NCBI GenBank assembly: GCA_027596195.1 | Contig: JADGJG010000019.1 | Coordinates: 24,118 to 88,117 of the forward strand | Reading direction: 5' to 3' | Origin: Podochytrium sp. JEL0797 | Taxonomy: Eukaryota > Chytridiomycota > Chytridiomycetes > Chytridiales > Chytriomycetaceae | Length of the DNA stretch: 64,000 nt | Part shown: piece by piece, positions 43,645-53,600 of the stretch | Layout: each line of letters starts with the position of its first letter | How positions within the stretch are numbered: position 1 is the first letter of the stretch | The notes under the pieces: generated by a model | Told to the model about the DNA's origin: nothing | What the model saw: only the letters and a program-made list of their open reading frames with translations | Databases searched by the model: none | Translations under genes and position numbers: made by a program

Positions 43645-45279
43645 TTATTCTTCGCCGCCAAAAATCAGTTTTTTCCATTCCGGGATCAATCCGGTTCCAA
43701 AAATCAAAAAAACAGCCAGACCGATTCCTGTCATCATTCCATCAGCTACCATCATGCTCGTGTAATTCGGAGCAACATTTTCCGCCAGCTGTGCACACTC
43801 GGATTGACTAATCCCAGCCATGACGCAGGCGTACCAAGGTTCTGCTGCGCCCTCATTCTCAGCCAAAGCCAAATTCTGGGAGATCACGTCGTAATAAAAT
43901 TTCCAGACACAGGTCAGCATAACACCATAAGCAATCGCCAACACCACAGATCTCCAGTAAGTCAAAACCATTTCCAACGCCACGTCCCTTTTCTTTTTCC
44001 GAGACGCCAACTTCTTGGATGGCAATTCGGTTTGTATGGCTGTTCGTGTGCCTGCCGCTTCTTCAAAACGTGTTTCAATGACAAACCCCTCAACGGCAAC
44101 TTTAACCACCACTAAAACATTTGCCCCGTGAAGGATTAATGCAGGAAGTGCAATCACGGCCATAGGAGTTAGAAAAACAGGGATCGCGTAGTTTGGGGTG
44201 AACAAACAAAACTTGTCATACGCGTCCAACTGATTCCACGCCAAAAAGATGGTGGCAGGGATCGTTCCGAGGACCCATACTGCTTGAAAATAAGGGTACT
44301 TGTCATCGAGGAAGTTGTTGTGCCAAACTATTTTCACGTGTAAGGCGAGCATGAACAAGGCGAGCCAGACGACGGTGGTGAAAAGGGTATACGTTATGAC
44401 GAAGGCTTGAACAGGGCACACGAAACTATTAGATTGAGTGGCAAATGTGATGTCATCGATGCAGGTAAATCTTTTGGGATTTCCCACGTTGATGGAATAC
44501 GCGAGATGAAAAGCTGCGGCACAGAAGGATGCGTACATGACGATTTTGGCGGGATGTTTACATCGCGTCGGAAACATGATGTACGAAACTATTACGAAGA
44601 TAGATCCCGCAAGAGATAACATGTTGAGTGTATCTGTCATGAGAGTGTGCGATTCCATTTTGACGGGGTCATAAAAGTTGAAGTGGGTTGGGCAAGGAAG
44701 ACAACAGGCGCCAACGCAGATTCTTCCCGGAACTTGATGGGTACTTCCGTTCACTAAAACTCCCGGATTCGGCTTTAATAATGAGGGGCATATTTCGGTG
44801 GTGGTCTGATTTGTCAGTGGAGGGATTGTCGTTTGGTTTGCAGTTCCAGACGCCGTCGAGGACCCTAGACAACTCGGGCTTGTAGAATATGGTACGAGAA
44901 AAGTCAAAACAGATCCAGAACAGTTTGGAAGGTTGCTGGCTTGACCAAAGGAATTAAATAACGTCTGGCAATTGGCAACTGCACTCTCGCAAAGCGATTT
45001 ACATGCGACGTTTGCAACCGCAGCCGATCCTCCCGAGACGCTGCAGCTTGGATAAGCACTGTAGCACGTGAGCTCGATAAAAGTTGTGATACATTGCTGA
45101 TAAGCCACCATCGCGTTCAACGCGAGCAAAAAGTCCAGGCCACTTTTTTTCATGGCTCCCTCAATACTATCGATCGTGTAGTTTTGAGGCAGAAACACGG
45201 GGTAGTTGATGAATTTGGAGCAGTAGAGGCTTGTGGCGGATGCTGCCGTGTATGGCGCGCACGTTCCCAGTGTTGACAT
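43645..45279 (-). CDS. Frizzled/Smoothened-like seven-pass receptor
   Basis: A single exon of 544 residues, the stand-alone member of the receptor array. The Fz-type Cys-rich domain spans about residues 5-135 (TCAPYTAASATSLYCSKF, YQQCITTFIELTCYSAYPSC, NVACKSLCESAVANCQ). The hinge GACCLPCPTHFNFYDP precedes seven hydrophobic helices and a loop with RCKHPAKIVMYAS. The last helix is followed by IPEWKKLIFGGEE and a stop. The C-terminus has no long tail and no KTxxxW motif, the Dishevelled-binding signature of animal Frizzleds. The start ATG at 45279 leaves no signal peptide; an upstream in-frame extension to 45414 does not supply a convincing one. Only 16 nt separate its stop from the next ATG of the fused receptor downstream, which leaves no space for an independent promoter. 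Confidence 0.85.
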   Translation of the reverse strand: MSTLGTCAPYTAASATSLYCSKFINYPVFLPQNYTIDSIEGAMKKSGLDFLLALNAMVAYQQCITTFIELTCYSAYPSCSVSGGSAAVANVACKSLCESAVANCQTLFNSFGQASNLPNCSGSVLTFLVPYSTSPSCLGSSTASGTANQTTIPPLTNQTTTEICPSLLKPNPGVLVNGSTHQVPGRICVGACCLPCPTHFNFYDPVKMESHTLMTDTLNMLSLAGSIFVIVSYIMFPTRCKHPAKIVMYASFCAAAFHLAYSINVGNPKRFTCIDDITFATQSNSFVCPVQAFVITYTLFTTVVWLALFMLALHVKIVWHNNFLDDKYPYFQAVWVLGTIPATIFLAWNQLDAYDKFCLFTPNYAIPVFLTPMAVIALPALILHGANVLVVVKVAVEGFVIETRFEEAAGTRTAIQTELPSKKLASRKKKRDVALEMVLTYWRSVVLAIAYGVMLTCVWKFYYDVISQNLALAENEGAAEPWYACVMAGISQSECAQLAENVAPNYTSMMVADGMMTGIGLAVFLIFGTGLIPEWKKLIFGGEE

Positions 45280-45431
45280 TTCTTTCGTATTTTGGACAGA
45301 TGGTTTGAAAATCGCTAAAACTTGCAATGCAATTGTGAATTTTTTCTTCCGCTGATGAAGAGTTTGATCAACGATTGATGAGAGGCGTACGCGTTCCGTA
45401 ACAATTTTAATCAAAAATCACAAAAAATTTC

Positions 45432-46809
45432 ATGTGGTCCGTTGCGGCGAGTCTCCTTCTCGCATGCAGCGCTGCTGCCCAAATGAAGAATATGCCGCCC
45501 GCCGGACAGGTTGTCTACGGCGTCTGGTTCGACGGCACCTCAGACCCAACCTCCATGTCTGGCAACGAAACAGCCGCAAGTGTCGTCGATCGGCTCGGCT
45601 TCAACCCAGGTTCGACTCTCACCCATGATTGATGAAATTGAGATTGATCCCTTATGGATCGCAGGATCGTACCAGATCTGGCAGCAGATGCCGCCGGAGC
45701 TGAAGCAGGCAGACTTTGCACCCATGCTGAATCCGGATGGAACGGCCAACATTGACGGCATGTTTGACGAGGGAACGAACGCATCCATTTTCTTTACGGT
45801 GTATCCTGCCAGTTTGAATGTAACGGACAAGGCGATCACGGACATGGCGAACCAAATCAGTCAAATCATGGTAGGTGATGAGGTGATGCATTTGGAGGTG
45901 CCAATTTGATTGATCATGTCAAATAGACTTCCACCGGCCGTCAAATGTTCATTCGACTGGCTCCAGAAATGAATGGAGAATGGTTCAATTTCGGAAACCA
46001 ACCCGTCGCGTTCGTGGCGTTCTGGATCCGCTGCTACAACATTTTCAACGCCATCGTCCCACAAGCCGCCATCGTTTGGAGCCCCAACTTCAATGGACCG
46101 AATTCGAATACCCCATACGCGCCGTACTGGCCCGGCGAGCAGGTATGAAAAATAAATCGAAAAAGATGTTCAAGGGACTTAATTTCAAGAATAGTATGTA
46201 GACTGGGTCGGAATCAGTTTGTACTGGAAGGGATTCAACGTCGACTGGCCGTGGCAAAAGAACAACCTTGCCCCACAGGATTACGCGGCGCAAATCATGG
46301 ACGGATATGGAAGCGAGGGCGGCAGTGTGTCCCTTTACAAAGAGTTTGCTGTCAAGTACAACAAACCGTTCGTCATCTCAGAAACAGGAGCCGCATGGAA
46401 CCAAGCGCTTCAACCTGTGAATGGCACCGTGACGCCACTCCCACCTGGGCCCGGTCACGCGGCGTTGGAAATGAGTTTGTGGAATGGGTTCTTGTTCAAT
46501 CAGACCTTTTTGCAGACGTACCCGTTGTTCAAGATGGTGTTTGCGTTTGAGATTTATAAGGTTGAGGATGGGGTGCAGAGGGATTTTAGGGCGACGTTTG
46601 GGCCGAGTTTGGATCCGTTTGTGGCGGGGTTGAGTAAGATGGATAAGTTGGGGGCGATTGCGTGGGCACAGAAGACTGCTAACGTTGTGACGGTTGCGAG
46701 TACGGCTGCGGCTAGTGCTACTGCGGCTCCTACTACAAAGAGTGCTGGCGTGTCTATTGCGGAAGGAGTGTTTGGGATTGTGGCGGTGGTGGTGGCGTTG
46801 TTGCTGTGA
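45432..46809 (+). CDS. GH26-like glycoside hydrolase (beta-mannanase family), GPI-type
   Basis: Four exons, 45432..45609, 45665..45870, 45927..46142 and 46195..46809, give 404 residues. A signal peptide (MWSVAASLLLACSAAAQ) precedes VVYGVWFDGTSD, LGFNPGSYQIWQQ and FFTVYPASLNV. The catalytic acid/base is probably the Glu in QMFIRLAPEMNGEWF. The nucleophile is probably the Glu in PFVISETGAAW; VDWVGISLYW lies between them. This order and spacing fit the (beta/alpha)8 barrel of GH26, whose fungal members mostly cut beta-mannan. A Thr/Ala stalk and hydrophobic end (FGIVAVVVALLL) suggest a GPI anchor. It could act on plant mannan or on the organism's own wall; I cannot tell which. Confidence 0.8.
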
Positions 46810-47049
46810 ATTTACCCTTCTTGTGTCCGATTGACTTTTTAGAATACATTTGACATCTATGATACGATGAGTTTAAATAAGTAAGTTGATCTAATCTCCG
46901 ACGCGCTCCATGCACAATTGAGTGCCCATTTTTTGCCGAAAAATTGACGAATTTGAAACAGATTTTGTTTGGGCGGCCTTTCTCCTTCCCTTTTTTTTTA
47001 GTTTCAGTTTCGCAAACTAAAAGTTGAATTGAAACACGCGATTACGAAA

Positions 47050-48034
47050 ATGTCGCAAGCTTCCGACTGTGCGATCCTCGCCTCCATCTTTGGTGTCTCC
47101 CTCCCCGCCGCTTGTTGCGGTACAGCGGCCGCTCCCACGATGGCAGGGTGTGACAGCACCGGCAGAATCACTACTTTGTGAGTTTATTCTCATTATGCCA
47201 ATGTACGCTGAACATTGTGGGCAACAGAAACGCTGGATGCACGACAACACAACCCTGGATGGGTGGTTTCTTTCCTCAAGGACTCGACCAGTTGCCTGGA
47301 TTAACAACCGTGTTCTTTGACAACTGTCAAATGGTTGGGCCGTTGCCAGACAATTGGGGACAGTTCTCTCGCATGTTTGAATTGTGAGTGGATTGTCCGT
47401 TTTGGTCCGACTTTGGTCCGACTTGCTGATTTCTTGTCCAACAAAAACAAGGCACTTGCAAGGAAACAACCTCCAAGGTGCAATCCCAGCATCGTTCCAA
47501 TCCCTCACGAGCATGACCTACTTCCACATTCAGAATAACCAGTTCACTGGGGCTTTGCCACCCGGTCTTGCGAATTGGAAGCAGCTTGCCGTTGCGGAAG
47601 TGAATGGAAACTGTTTGACGGGAGTTTCGCCAAATCCGGTGATTAGCTTGGCGGCGCAGACGACGGGGTGTAAGGCGGTGATGGCGGTGGTGCCGCCGGT
47701 GGTTGGTGTTCCTGTCGTTGGAGTTCCTGTGGCTTCTGCTCCTGCGGCTGGGATTGAGACGAGTATGGCTGCGACTGTAGTTAGTACCTCTGCCGCTGCC
47801 TTTGTGGCTGCAGACAATTCCACGAGTGTTGTTGCGACTGCGTCGAGTTCGGTTGCTGTGACGAGTGTGAGCACGACGAGTTCCGTTTCATCGAAGACTA
47901 GTATTCTGGCGTCGGCTATTTCTCCTCTTGTTGCGGCTACGGCTGTAACCTCAAAGAAGAGTGGTGGATTCTCGGTTCGCGATGCTGGGGTTGCGATTGG
48001 GATGGGTGCGGTTGCTATGATTGCGTTCTTCTGA
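47050..48034 (+). CDS. GPI-type LRR surface protein
   Basis: Three exons, 47050..47177, 47228..47383 and 47452..48034, give 288 residues. It shares the ectodomain of the three-gene LRR cluster: MSQASDCAILASIFGVSL, AACCG cap, NAGCTTTQPWMGGFFPQGLD, LTTVFFDNCQMVGPLPDNWG, HLQGNNLQGAIPASFQSLTS, EVNGNCLTGVSPNPVISL. Instead of a TM helix and tail it ends with a Ser/Thr/Val stalk and a short hydrophobic C-terminus (VAIGMGAVAMIAFF), as in GPI-anchored proteins. There is no clear signal peptide at the N-terminus, which is odd for a GPI protein. The last intron uses a CAAG acceptor. It is the first of a tandem pair with 48176..49118. Confidence 0.82.
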
Positions 48035-48175
48035 GGGTTGGTTTTTTAATTTGTATTTACGCTGTTATTTATGTAGATGGAATGAGAGGATTTGACTCAT
48101 TCCTTGCGAGTAAACGGGCCAGTTTGATTAAAACCGCGTGCACCTCTCGCCACCCTTGAATTTCATTTCGAAAAA

Positions 48176-49118
48176 ATGACCGAAGCAGCCGACTGCGCGA
48201 TCCTCGCCTCCATCTTTGGCATCTCCCTCCCACCCACCTGCTGCGGCACCAACGCGAACCCGACGCTCGCCTCGTGCGATGCGAACGGAAACATCATTGC
48301 CGTGTGAGTGTCGTATCCGTCATCATCAGGGAAAGGCAATTAACGCCATTATATTTCCCCGCTTTTTGAATAGCAACGCTGGATGCTCGAGTGGCCAGCC
48401 ATGGATGGGAGGACGGTTCCCACAAGGTCTTGATCAGTTGCCAACTCTCAACGAGATCTTTTTTGACAACTGCAACTTGGCGGGTCCGTTGCCTGATAAC
48501 TGGGGAGGATTTGGATCCTTGTTTGAGTTGTGAGTGTTTTATGTCTGTTGGTATGAAGCTTGACACATCCTTAAACGGAATACGCAAACGGAATACCGCA
48601 GGCACTTGCAAGGAAACCACCTCGAAGGTCCACTCCCAGATTCCTTCTCGGGACTTACAAACATGCAATACTTTCACATTCAAAACAACAACTTTATGGG
48701 AGACCTTCCTGCCGGAATGGCTGACTGGAAACTCATCAGCGTGGCGGAGTTGCAAGGAAACTGCTTCACGGGAACGTCTCCGAACCCTAAAATCTCGTTG
48801 GGTGCTCAAGTCTCGGGGTGTCCTACGGGGTGGGATACACCTGATCCCTCCACTGTTGTGACTTCTGCGGCTGGTGGTGCCACCACTGCTGCGACTTTTA
48901 CGACGAATGGTGCTGCTACGTTGGGGACTAGCAGTGTTCCTGGAGCCGTTGCAACTTCCGCGGCGGTGGTTGCGACTTCTACTGGTCCGGTTACCGCAAC
49001 CGCCAAGGCTGCGGCCAGTGTTTCGACTAGTGCTGCTGCTGTCGTTTCGGCGGGTGCGGGATCCACTGTGAAAAGCAGTGTTTTGGGGGTGTTGGCCTTG
49101 TTTTGCTTCCTCGCGTAA
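48176..49118 (+). CDS. GPI-type LRR surface protein
   Basis: Three exons, 48176..48303, 48374..48529 and 48602..49118, give 266 residues. It starts MTEAADCAILASIFGISL with a PTCCG cap, then NAGCSSGQPWMGGRFPQGLD, LNEIFFDNCNLAGPLPDNWG, HLQGNHLEGPLPDSFSGLTN and ELQGNCFTGTSPNPKISL. The last is nearly identical to the matching part of the TM protein at 27572..28979, so the two classes share a recent ancestor. The C-terminal half is an Ala/Thr/Val stalk ending SSVLGVLALFCFLA, a likely GPI signal. Intron positions and phases equal those of the neighbour at 47050 and of the cluster at 26-29 kb. Confidence 0.82.
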
Positions 49119-49207
49119 CTTTTGTGATGTCTTTCATTTTTACTCAACGTTTTGGAACGGAATAGATTTTAAACTTTTATCCTCTATTGTGCGTATACTC
49201 TAACGAA

Positions 49208-50041
49208 TCAAAAGGTGATAGTTCCGCTGCCAACTTTCACCACGCGTCCCTTCACAACCACATCCTCATCTCCCATATGGAAGCCGATCTCGCACAACCG
49301 ACCCACACAGTGTCCCTGATCTACTTTGAATTCTCCTCGGAGTCCCTCCCGCTGCAGCAGTCTTCCCAAATTTGAACACGCGCTTCCGGTGCCAGCGTCT
49401 TCAAACACGCTGGAATCTTCGGTGTAGAAGTAACGGGCCGTGATTGAGTGTCCTTTCCGCACGAAGAGAAACAGTTTGGTGCAGCTGAGAAGGTTCATTT
49501 GGGCTGGTGTTGGAGGTGGGAGGTGTAGAAGTGTGGTTGTGCAGGAGAGTTGGACCAAGAGTTGAGGCATTCCCGTGTTGACGAGAGTAGGTGGAATGTC
49601 GACAGCGAATTCTGCGGCAGAGAGATTCAGAGAAGCCATCAGCGATGCGAGGAGTGGACCTTGAGTGAATATAGCACGGTTCGCGTGGAGAGACCAAACG
49701 TCTTGGATGTGTGAGACTGGAATCACGCCGGCTTTCGTTTCGAGAGAATCGCAAGATGCGTGCAACTGGTGTGCGACAAAGGCGCTGCCGAGAGTCGGGT
49801 GGCCGGCGAAGGGGAGTTCAGTTCCTGGAGTAAAGATGCGGATTTGGTGTGAGGCGATGGAGGAGGGGAGCAGGAAAGTTGTTTCGGAGAGGTTGAATTG
49901 GAGAGCGAGGGATTGCATTTCGGTGGGTGTGAGGTGGGTGCTGTCTTCGAATACACATAGCGCGTTGCCTTGGAGGGGAGAGGAGGGTGGGCAGAAGACG
50001 TTCACGAGGTGGAATGAAACTGTTTTGGTTGCGGGAGTCAT
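49208..50041 (-). CDS. PhzF-family isomerase-like protein
   Basis: A single exon of 277 residues from ATG 50041, the usual size of the family. Landmarks are FHLVNVFCPP with GNALCVFED near the start, NLSETTFLLP with the active-site Glu of PhzF (about residue 53), IRIFTPGTELPFAGHPTLG, and EDAGTGSACSNLGRLL in the second half. The two-lobed diaminopimelate-epimerase fold is expected. PhzF itself isomerises a phenazine precursor; eukaryotic members have largely unknown substrates, so no reaction is claimed. An upstream in-frame ATG at 50131 would add 30 Lys/Ser-rich residues and is less likely. Confidence 0.88.
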   Translation of the reverse strand: MTPATKTVSFHLVNVFCPPSSPLQGNALCVFEDSTHLTPTEMQSLALQFNLSETTFLLPSSIASHQIRIFTPGTELPFAGHPTLGSAFVAHQLHASCDSLETKAGVIPVSHIQDVWSLHANRAIFTQGPLLASLMASLNLSAAEFAVDIPPTLVNTGMPQLLVQLSCTTTLLHLPPPTPAQMNLLSCTKLFLFVRKGHSITARYFYTEDSSVFEDAGTGSACSNLGRLLQREGLRGEFKVDQGHCVGRLCEIGFHMGDEDVVVKGRVVKVGSGTITF

Positions 50042-50616
50042 TCTTTGTGATTCGAATATTTTGAATATTTTAAGGATGGAGGGGGCGCGCGATTTGGTGC
50101 TGCGATACTGTGCACTGGACTGTTTCCGCAATTCGCATATATCGGATCAGCATCGAAAATTCACGAAGATAGGTAACGCGTATTCTTTTCGACTCCTCCT
50201 CCCCTCTCCCATCCTCAACTAGAATTTATGCGCATGCCAGAAAGAAATAGCATCAGTGATAGCTTTCATTCATATTTGCATTGAGCGGAAACAACGCGTT
50301 GGAATGCGCTGGCCGGTTTTGTTCCTCAGAACACCTTAAACAGCCCCAAAACGCCATGCAAGGTCTTTTTGACGAAAAGCAGGTATTCCGTCAAGTTCTA
50401 CTGTTAAGCAGGGCTGCTGTCGCTTGACATGGCAACCAGATGGTCCGTGAACATGCGAAACATGTCCTCCTACAGACACGATTATTTTTTAATTTATAAA
50501 TATATCAGTGGATTCCACTGCCAATAAAAGAAGAGTACCTTTGAGTTTGAATGTTCAATGCAATCTGAGCTGGCAGCTGAAAAACAAAAACAAAAAAAAC
50601 ACATCTCCACTTTCTT
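50042..50616. other. Divergent intergenic region, possible small minus-strand exons
   Basis: About 575 nt between the PhzF-like gene (minus) and the DHX16-like gene (plus). On the minus strand a frame SSDCIEHSNSK, a GT-AG interval and EDMFRMFTDHLVAMSS followed by a stop (about 50580..50416) could be the 3' end of an unrecognised gene. I could not find its 5' exons without running antisense into DHX16. A short AT-rich TATAAATATA-like tract lies near 50495-50505. Confidence 0.3.
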
Positions 50617-53600
50617 ATGGACACCACGCAACTGCGCACCTGGGTACTTCTGGCACCGCACTTAGACTTCTTTGTCGTAGACTAAAGCGATGGTTTGTTA
50701 GACGAGCGACAGGCTCCTTGGGCTTGTCTCTGCCAGCGACTCTTCGGTTGTTGACTTTGTCCTCGCGTCAGCGGCAAAGGCAAAGAACTTTCCGTCGCTG
50801 CTGCAGAGCCTTGTCGCCGTGGGCATTCCAGAGGGCGAAAGGGCGGCGCTCTTTGCGCGCGAGTTGTACGAGAGAGTGCCGCGCGTTGAGAGCCTGCCAA
50901 ACAAGAAGAAGAAGAACAAGGACTCAGACCTCGTAAAAGCCAGGCGCGAAAATGATCGCTTTGCTTTGCTGGACGACGAGGAGGAAGTGCTGAACCAGCC
51001 CGTGCCAAAGAAAGTGTCCAAAAAGAACCCAAAAGAAAAGAAGGAGCGGAGGAGAGACCTGGATGACGAAGACAAGGACGAAACAGTCGTGGTGAAGAGA
51101 GTCCGCAAGTGTACGTGTTCTTTAACCGGTGTTCAATCACCACGCCTAATGCCAGTATTCCATTTGATTCCACAGACGAAAACGATCAAGACGAGCAAGC
51201 GCGCATCGATGAAGAAGAGCGCCAACGAGACATCAAAGAACGTGACGAATTCATTCAACGCATCAACGAAAAGGACAAGGAAAAGACAAAAAAGGTGGCA
51301 GTTTGTTCGAAGTGTTTTCGCGACTAATTTTTCTGTTCCCAGCTCGTCGAAGACAACTCCAAAGGCTCCGAAGAATCCCAAAAGCGAAAACAAATGGCCG
51401 AAAACGCCGACCTCCGTCGTGCCGCCATGCCGGACCTCCGCATCCGTTCTCGTCAGGAATACCTCGGCAAACGCGAGGAACAGAGGCTACTGCTTCTCGA
51501 AAAGGAGATTGATGATGAGGAATTCTTGTTTCGCACAGAGACTTTGTCGAAGCGTGAATTGCGCGATTTGGAGTACAAGAAGCAGGTTTTGAAGTTGGCC
51601 AAGGAGCGCATGAAAATTAATGACAAGGTCGATGGGTATCAGGTATGAACTGTTTGGAGGTATCGTAGCGAATGCCACGGCCGGCGGAGCCAAGCACAGC
51701 GAGGTGGCGTGGAGTGGGGGGAGTGTCGAGGGCGGGAGTGGGGCGGAGCCGAGCGCAGAGAGGCGGTGGATCGTGCAAAGCGAGTGCCGAGCGTAGCGAG
51801 GCGGGGATCGGTTGGTGGAGTCTCATTGATTCCCGATCGAACCGAGGCGCGCGGTTTTGGATGATCGAGAGGAGCGAAGAAACGCGTGGGAGAATGCCAA
51901 CAGCGCGATGCAATGCACTGCCACTGCGCTACGCGTCGCTTTTTCGGGTCCAAGAGAATCCGATTTGGCGCAACGCAACGGAAAGATGAAATGCTTCGCA
52001 GATCGATGCAAAGCGGCATGCATTTGAATTCGGGACTTGCGAGTGAGACGCGGAGTGGCAGAAGAGTGTGTGGGGTCCGCAAGTGCAGTGTTTACGACAG
52101 TTAGCGTCGATGGAGTCGTATTTTCGGCGATTTGAGCAAAGGGATTCAGCTTGGCGGTTTCATGAACCGAGTTTCGCTGACGCGTTTTTGTTGTTTCTTA
52201 TCCAGATGCCCGATGATTACATCACCGAGAAGGGAAAACTGGACAAGAAGAAGCTCGATTCTGTCCTCTACAAACGGTACGAAGACAACGAAGACCCGGA
52301 CGCGTTCGTTTCCGAGCAAACGGTGTGGGAGGACCATCAAGTAAGCCTTTTTTTAGATGCATGCTCTGAATTCGTTGTTGGCTAATTTTTCTGTGTGGTG
52401 CTGCCTCAGATTCGAAACGCCAAAGTTCAAGCGCAAACGGACGAATTCGATTTCGATTACGTGTTTGACGAGGAGCAGCACGTCCAGTTCATTCAAGACG
52501 CTGTTGTGATGTCGGATGGAGAGGAAGAAGACGATGAAGTCAACAAAATGTCGGATTCGGAACGGAAAGGTGTGTGTTTCGCCGTTTTTTTTTGCGCCTC
52601 GCAACTCCATTTCAAAATCCCTCGCAACTCCATTTCAAAATCTGATTGCTCCGATCCTCACCCCATCACAACAGCCATGGCCATCCAAGACATCCGAAAA
52701 TCCCTCCCCATCTACGACTTTCGCGACGAACTCCTCGCCGCCGTGGAAGAATTCCAAGTCCTCATTATCGTCGGTGAAACCGGATCCGGCAAAACAACCC
52801 AAATCCCGCAATACCTCCACGAAGCCGGATACACTGCCGGTGGCAAGAAAGTTGGATGCACCCAACCGCGACGTGTTGCCGCCATGTCTGTTGCCACGCG
52901 TGTCGCGGAGGAGATGGGGGGAAAGGTGGGGGCGGAGGTTGGGTATAGTATTCGGTTTGAGGATTGTACGAGTGACAAGACGATTATCAAGTTCATGACG
53001 GATGGGATGCTGTTGAGAGAGTTTTTGACTGAGCCTGATATTGGGAGTTATTCGTGTTTGATGATTGATGAGGCGCATGAGCGGACTTTGCATACGGATA
53101 TTTTGTTTGGGCTTGTGAAGGATATTGCAAGGTTTCGAAAGGATTTGAAGTTGTTGATTTCGAGTGCGACCATGGTTGGTGTTAATTTTTTTTTGGGGGG
53201 GGGGGGGGGGTGCCGGCGACTGATTACGCTTTTTTGTCAACTTGGCATACAGGATGCGGAAAAGTTTTCACGGTATTTCGATGATGCACCCATCTTCAAC
53301 ATCAAAGGGCGAAAGTTTCCTGTCACGACGTATTACACGGCAGCTCCGGAAGCGGATTACTTGGCGGCTGCGATTACTACCATCATGACGATTCATGTGA
53401 AAGAGCCGGCGGGAGATATTCTTCTCTTTTTGACGGTTAGTTGATGCTTTATTTTTTTGGTTTCGAACGAATTCCAGGCGCTAAACCAACGCGTTTTGTT
53501 GTTTTTCCCATTTGACCTGCAGGGCCAAGAAGAAATCGAAAACGCCGAACAATCCCTCCTCCTCATCACCAAACAACTCGGTTCCAAAATATCAGAAATG

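Noticed and set aside
45280..45414. Upstream extension of the single Frizzled-like receptor to provide a signal peptide
   Set aside because: The extra 45 residues are Lys/Arg/Ser-rich with only a weak hydrophobic patch and are not shared by the other units.
51639..52082. Minus-strand open frames within the long DHX16 intron
   Set aside because: Arg/Pro/Ser-rich without recognisable motifs, as expected by chance in G-rich DNA.
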